DNA of 8,453 nt from Pseudomonadota bacterium (GTDB lineage Bacteria > Pseudomonadota > Gammaproteobacteria > Burkholderiales > Burkholderiaceae): the NCBI GenBank assembly GCA_023441105.1, contig JAEZQX010000320.1, forward strand, positions 1-8,453, written 5' to 3'. The position numbers and the translations under genes are program-made. The stretch's first letter is position 1, and each line of letters starts with the position of its first letter. The notes under the pieces are model-generated. The model searched no databases. It saw only the letters and a program-made list of their open reading frames with translations, and had not been told where the DNA came from. This document shows positions 6,847-8,453 of this stretch, one piece after another.

Positions 6847-7956
6847 TCATCGCAGGTTCGAGAGGTAGGCGACGAGGCTTTGCAGGTCGGCCGGCGGCAA
6901 TTGCACCGGCGGCATGTTGCTGCCGGGCTTGAACTGCTGCGGATTGGCGATCCATTGCGCAAGCTGTTCCGGGGTGTTAGGCAGCGCGCCCGCGGCCAGC
7001 ATGCTGCGGCTCGCCAGATGGGTCAGGTCCGGCGCCCGCCGGGCGCTGGCAAGCGTGCCCGAGATCGCGTGGCACATCACGCAGGTGCCGGACAGGAACA
7101 CCTCCCGGCCGCGTCGCTGCGCCTCGTCCGCCGGTTCGACGGCCACCGCCCGCTGCTGCTCGGCCCAGGCCTGGTAGCGCTCGGCGGGTTCGGCCACCAC
7201 CAGCATGGCCATCCAGGCATGCTGCAGGCCACAGAACTCGGCGCACTGGCCGCGATAGATGCCCGGCTGGTCCGCCCGCAAATGCAGGGTGGCGGTGCGA
7301 CCGGGGATCAGGTCTTTCTTGCCGCCCAGGTTCGGCACCCAGAAGCTGTGGATCACGTCGTCCGACTGCAGCGTCAGGACGACCGGCCGGTTCACCGGGA
7401 TGTGCAGCTCGTTAGCCACGCTGAACACGCGCGACGGCTTCTGGTCGTCGTAGCGGGCCTCCCACCACCACTGGTGTGCCGTCACCTCGATGTGCAACGC
7501 GTCGCGCAGCGACAGGGCGGCAAGGGCTCGATCGGTCAGGACGCTGGCGACGATCAGCGCGAAGAGCAGCAGCGTCGACACCACGATCGCCCCAAGGACG
7601 CTGCGTCGCGGGCCCGGTTCCTCGCGCTGCAGGACCGACAGGTCCGCCGGCGTGGCAGCGGTGGCGCGGGGCGCCCGCCAGATGGCGTAGAGGAAGGCGA
7701 GCAGGATCGCCACGAACACAGCGCTGCTGATGGCCAGGGTGAGGCGCCAGAGGTCGAGAACGTGGGCCGCCTGCGGCCCGACCGGACGAACCGCGTCCTG
7801 CGAGCCGGCGCCCAGCTCCGGTGCCGCCGCCCACGCGACCAGCGCGGGCAGCGCGCAGAGGACTGCGGCAACCGCCACCGTGCGAAGCAGGGCGCGGAAC
7901 CGGATGCGCCGCCGCCACGGCGCCGGCTGCGGTTGCCGCAGGCGTCGTCGGTCCAC
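6847..7956 (-). CDS. ctaC: cytochrome c oxidase subunit II with fused cytochrome c domain (caa3 type)
   Basis: This 369-residue subunit passes electrons from cytochrome c to subunit I. Residues 1-45 form an Arg-rich signal sequence ending in AWAAAP. Two membrane helices follow (about 69-92 and 119-140). The CuA cupredoxin domain is about 153-258, with the aromatic patch HQWWWEARY (161-169) and CuA ligands H203, C238, E240, C242, H246 and M249. A cytochrome c domain (about 279-369) has the heme site CVMCH (292-296) and the likely axial M348 in GSNMPP. The usual helix II entry motif with a Glu before Trp-Thr, which feeds the K-channel in other oxidases, is not visible; E112 and E113 lie somewhat upstream. 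The start is GTG 7956, with GGGAG (7964-7968) seven bases upstream and one base after the stop of the preceding cytochrome gene, so translation is probably coupled. Confidence 0.95.
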   Translation of the reverse strand: MDRRRLRQPQPAPWRRRIRFRALLRTVAVAAVLCALPALVAWAAAPELGAGSQDAVRPVGPQAAHVLDLWRLTLAISSAVFVAILLAFLYAIWRAPRATAATPADLSVLQREEPGPRRSVLGAIVVSTLLLFALIVASVLTDRALAALSLRDALHIEVTAHQWWWEARYDDQKPSRVFSVANELHIPVNRPVVLTLQSDDVIHSFWVPNLGGKKDLIPGRTATLHLRADQPGIYRGQCAEFCGLQHAWMAMLVVAEPAERYQAWAEQQRAVAVEPADEAQRRGREVFLSGTCVMCHAISGTLASARRAPDLTHLASRSMLAAGALPNTPEQLAQWIANPQQFKPGSNMPPVQLPPADLQSLVAYLSNLR

Positions 7957-7957
7957 G

Positions 7958-8453
7958 TCAAGGCTCCCGGGTCGGCGAGCTGTTGCGCAGCGGCTCCTGC
8001 GGCTTGCGGCTTTGCTCGGGCTTGCCGGTGGTGAGGCCGTCGTTGCGCCCGGAAGCGACGTCGCCGGCCACCAGCCCGCTCAGCGATCGCACATAGGCCG
8101 CGATCTGCCACAGCTGGTCTTCGGAGATCCGGCCGGCGAAGGACGGCATGCCGTTGATGCGGCCTTCGACGATGGTTGCCACGATCTGCGCCGGCTCGCT
8201 GCCGTAGAGCCATTGCTCGTCCATCAGCGGCGGCCCCATGCCCCCGCCGCCGGCCGAATGGCAGCCATTGCAGTTGTACCAGCGGAACAGCCGCTTGCCC
8301 TGCGAGACGGCGAAGGCATTTTCTTCCGGCGGATGCGGCGGCGCCTCTGCCGCGCGCGCCGTCGCAGGCTCCGCCGCCCGCACAGGTGGCCCGGCATGCA
8401 GGACGGTGGCGAGGGCCTGCGGCCTGACGGTCGGCGTCGGCGGCGTGTCGAGG
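7958..8453 (-). CDS. c-type cytochrome, N-terminus beyond the right edge
   Basis: This is a single-heme cytochrome c placed first in the visible part of the oxidase operon and probably an electron donor to the fused heme of subunit II. The heme site CNGCH is encoded at 8258-8272 and the likely axial Met in NGMPSF at 8147-8149. The domain is small, about 85 residues, and ends near LSGL. A polar tail of about 38 residues rich in Gly, Pro, Arg and Ser runs to the stop. The frame is open to the window edge. A GTG at 8383 would give 141 residues, but that form has no signal peptide, which a cytochrome c needs for export. The true start is therefore more likely outside the window, and the Pro/Ala-rich stretch before the heme domain would be a linker. 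The stop is one base before the ctaC start. Confidence 0.85.
   Translation of the reverse strand, partial: LDTPPTPTVRPQALATVLHAGPPVRAAEPATARAAEAPPHPPEENAFAVSQGKRLFRWYNCNGCHSAGGGGMGPPLMDEQWLYGSEPAQIVATIVEGRINGMPSFAGRISEDQLWQIAAYVRSLSGLVAGDVASGRNDGLTTGKPEQSRKPQEPLRNSSPTREP
7964..7968 (-). promoter_or_regulatory. Shine-Dalgarno GGGAG deciding the GTG start of ctaC
   Basis: GGGAG on the minus strand is seven bases before GTG 7956 and lies inside the last codons of the preceding cytochrome gene, as expected for coupled translation. Confidence 0.7.

Noticed and set aside
4848..6932. A 694-codon open frame on the plus strand opposite ctaD
   Set aside because: It is rich in His, Arg, Gln and Glu, has no recognisable domain, and mirrors ctaD codons. 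Long antisense frames are common in GC-rich genes.
6828..6962. Cys/Arg-rich N-terminal extension of ctaD with CxxC-like pairs
   Set aside because: This stretch is the ctaC 3' end read in another frame. The pairs are chance and the start is TTG 6827.

Overview
The window is very GC-rich and tightly packed, with no untranslated stretch longer than about 90 bases. It looks like the chromosome of an aerobic, high-GC proteobacterium. The protein families fit beta- or gamma-proteobacteria or Rhizobiales-like lineages, but nothing here fixes the genus. I saw no tRNA, rRNA, CRISPR array, insertion sequence or phage gene.

Region 1 (1-2924). A leftward OmpR-type response regulator is cut by the left edge (1-521). 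An 86-base gap follows, and then a rightward set of three metabolic genes: an Asp/Glu racemase-family protein (608-1351), a D-2-hydroxyacid dehydrogenase (1399-2388) and a gamma-class carbonic anhydrase-like protein (2400-2924). The last of these has a textbook Shine-Dalgarno sequence overlapping the stop codon of the dehydrogenase.

Region 2 (2848-8453). A leftward operon encodes a caa3-type heme-copper oxidase. In transcription order it holds a c-type cytochrome (open to the right edge), subunit II with a fused cytochrome c domain (ctaC), a long subunit I (ctaD), a short five-helix subunit III (ctaE), a 114-residue membrane protein of unknown function, and the copper-insertion factor ctaG. 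Gaps range from a 28-base overlap to 29 bases, so this is one transcription unit. The inferred electron path is soluble or tethered cytochrome c, then the subunit II heme c, CuA, heme a, and the heme a3/CuB centre. CtaG would help copper delivery. The end of ctaG overlaps the end of the carbonic anhydrase gene by 77 bases on the opposite strand.

The most interesting point is in the oxidase. All metal and heme ligands and the active-site tyrosine are present, but the hallmark residues of both canonical proton channels are replaced in subunit I: the D-channel Asp by Ser and the K-channel Lys by Gln. The usual K-channel entry Glu of subunit II is also not visible. This operon resembles a family of alternative CuA oxidases (coxMNOP-like), so the substitutions may belong to a clade rather than to this genome alone. 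Three consecutive structural genes use non-ATG starts (GTG, TTG, GTG), each supported by a good Shine-Dalgarno sequence.
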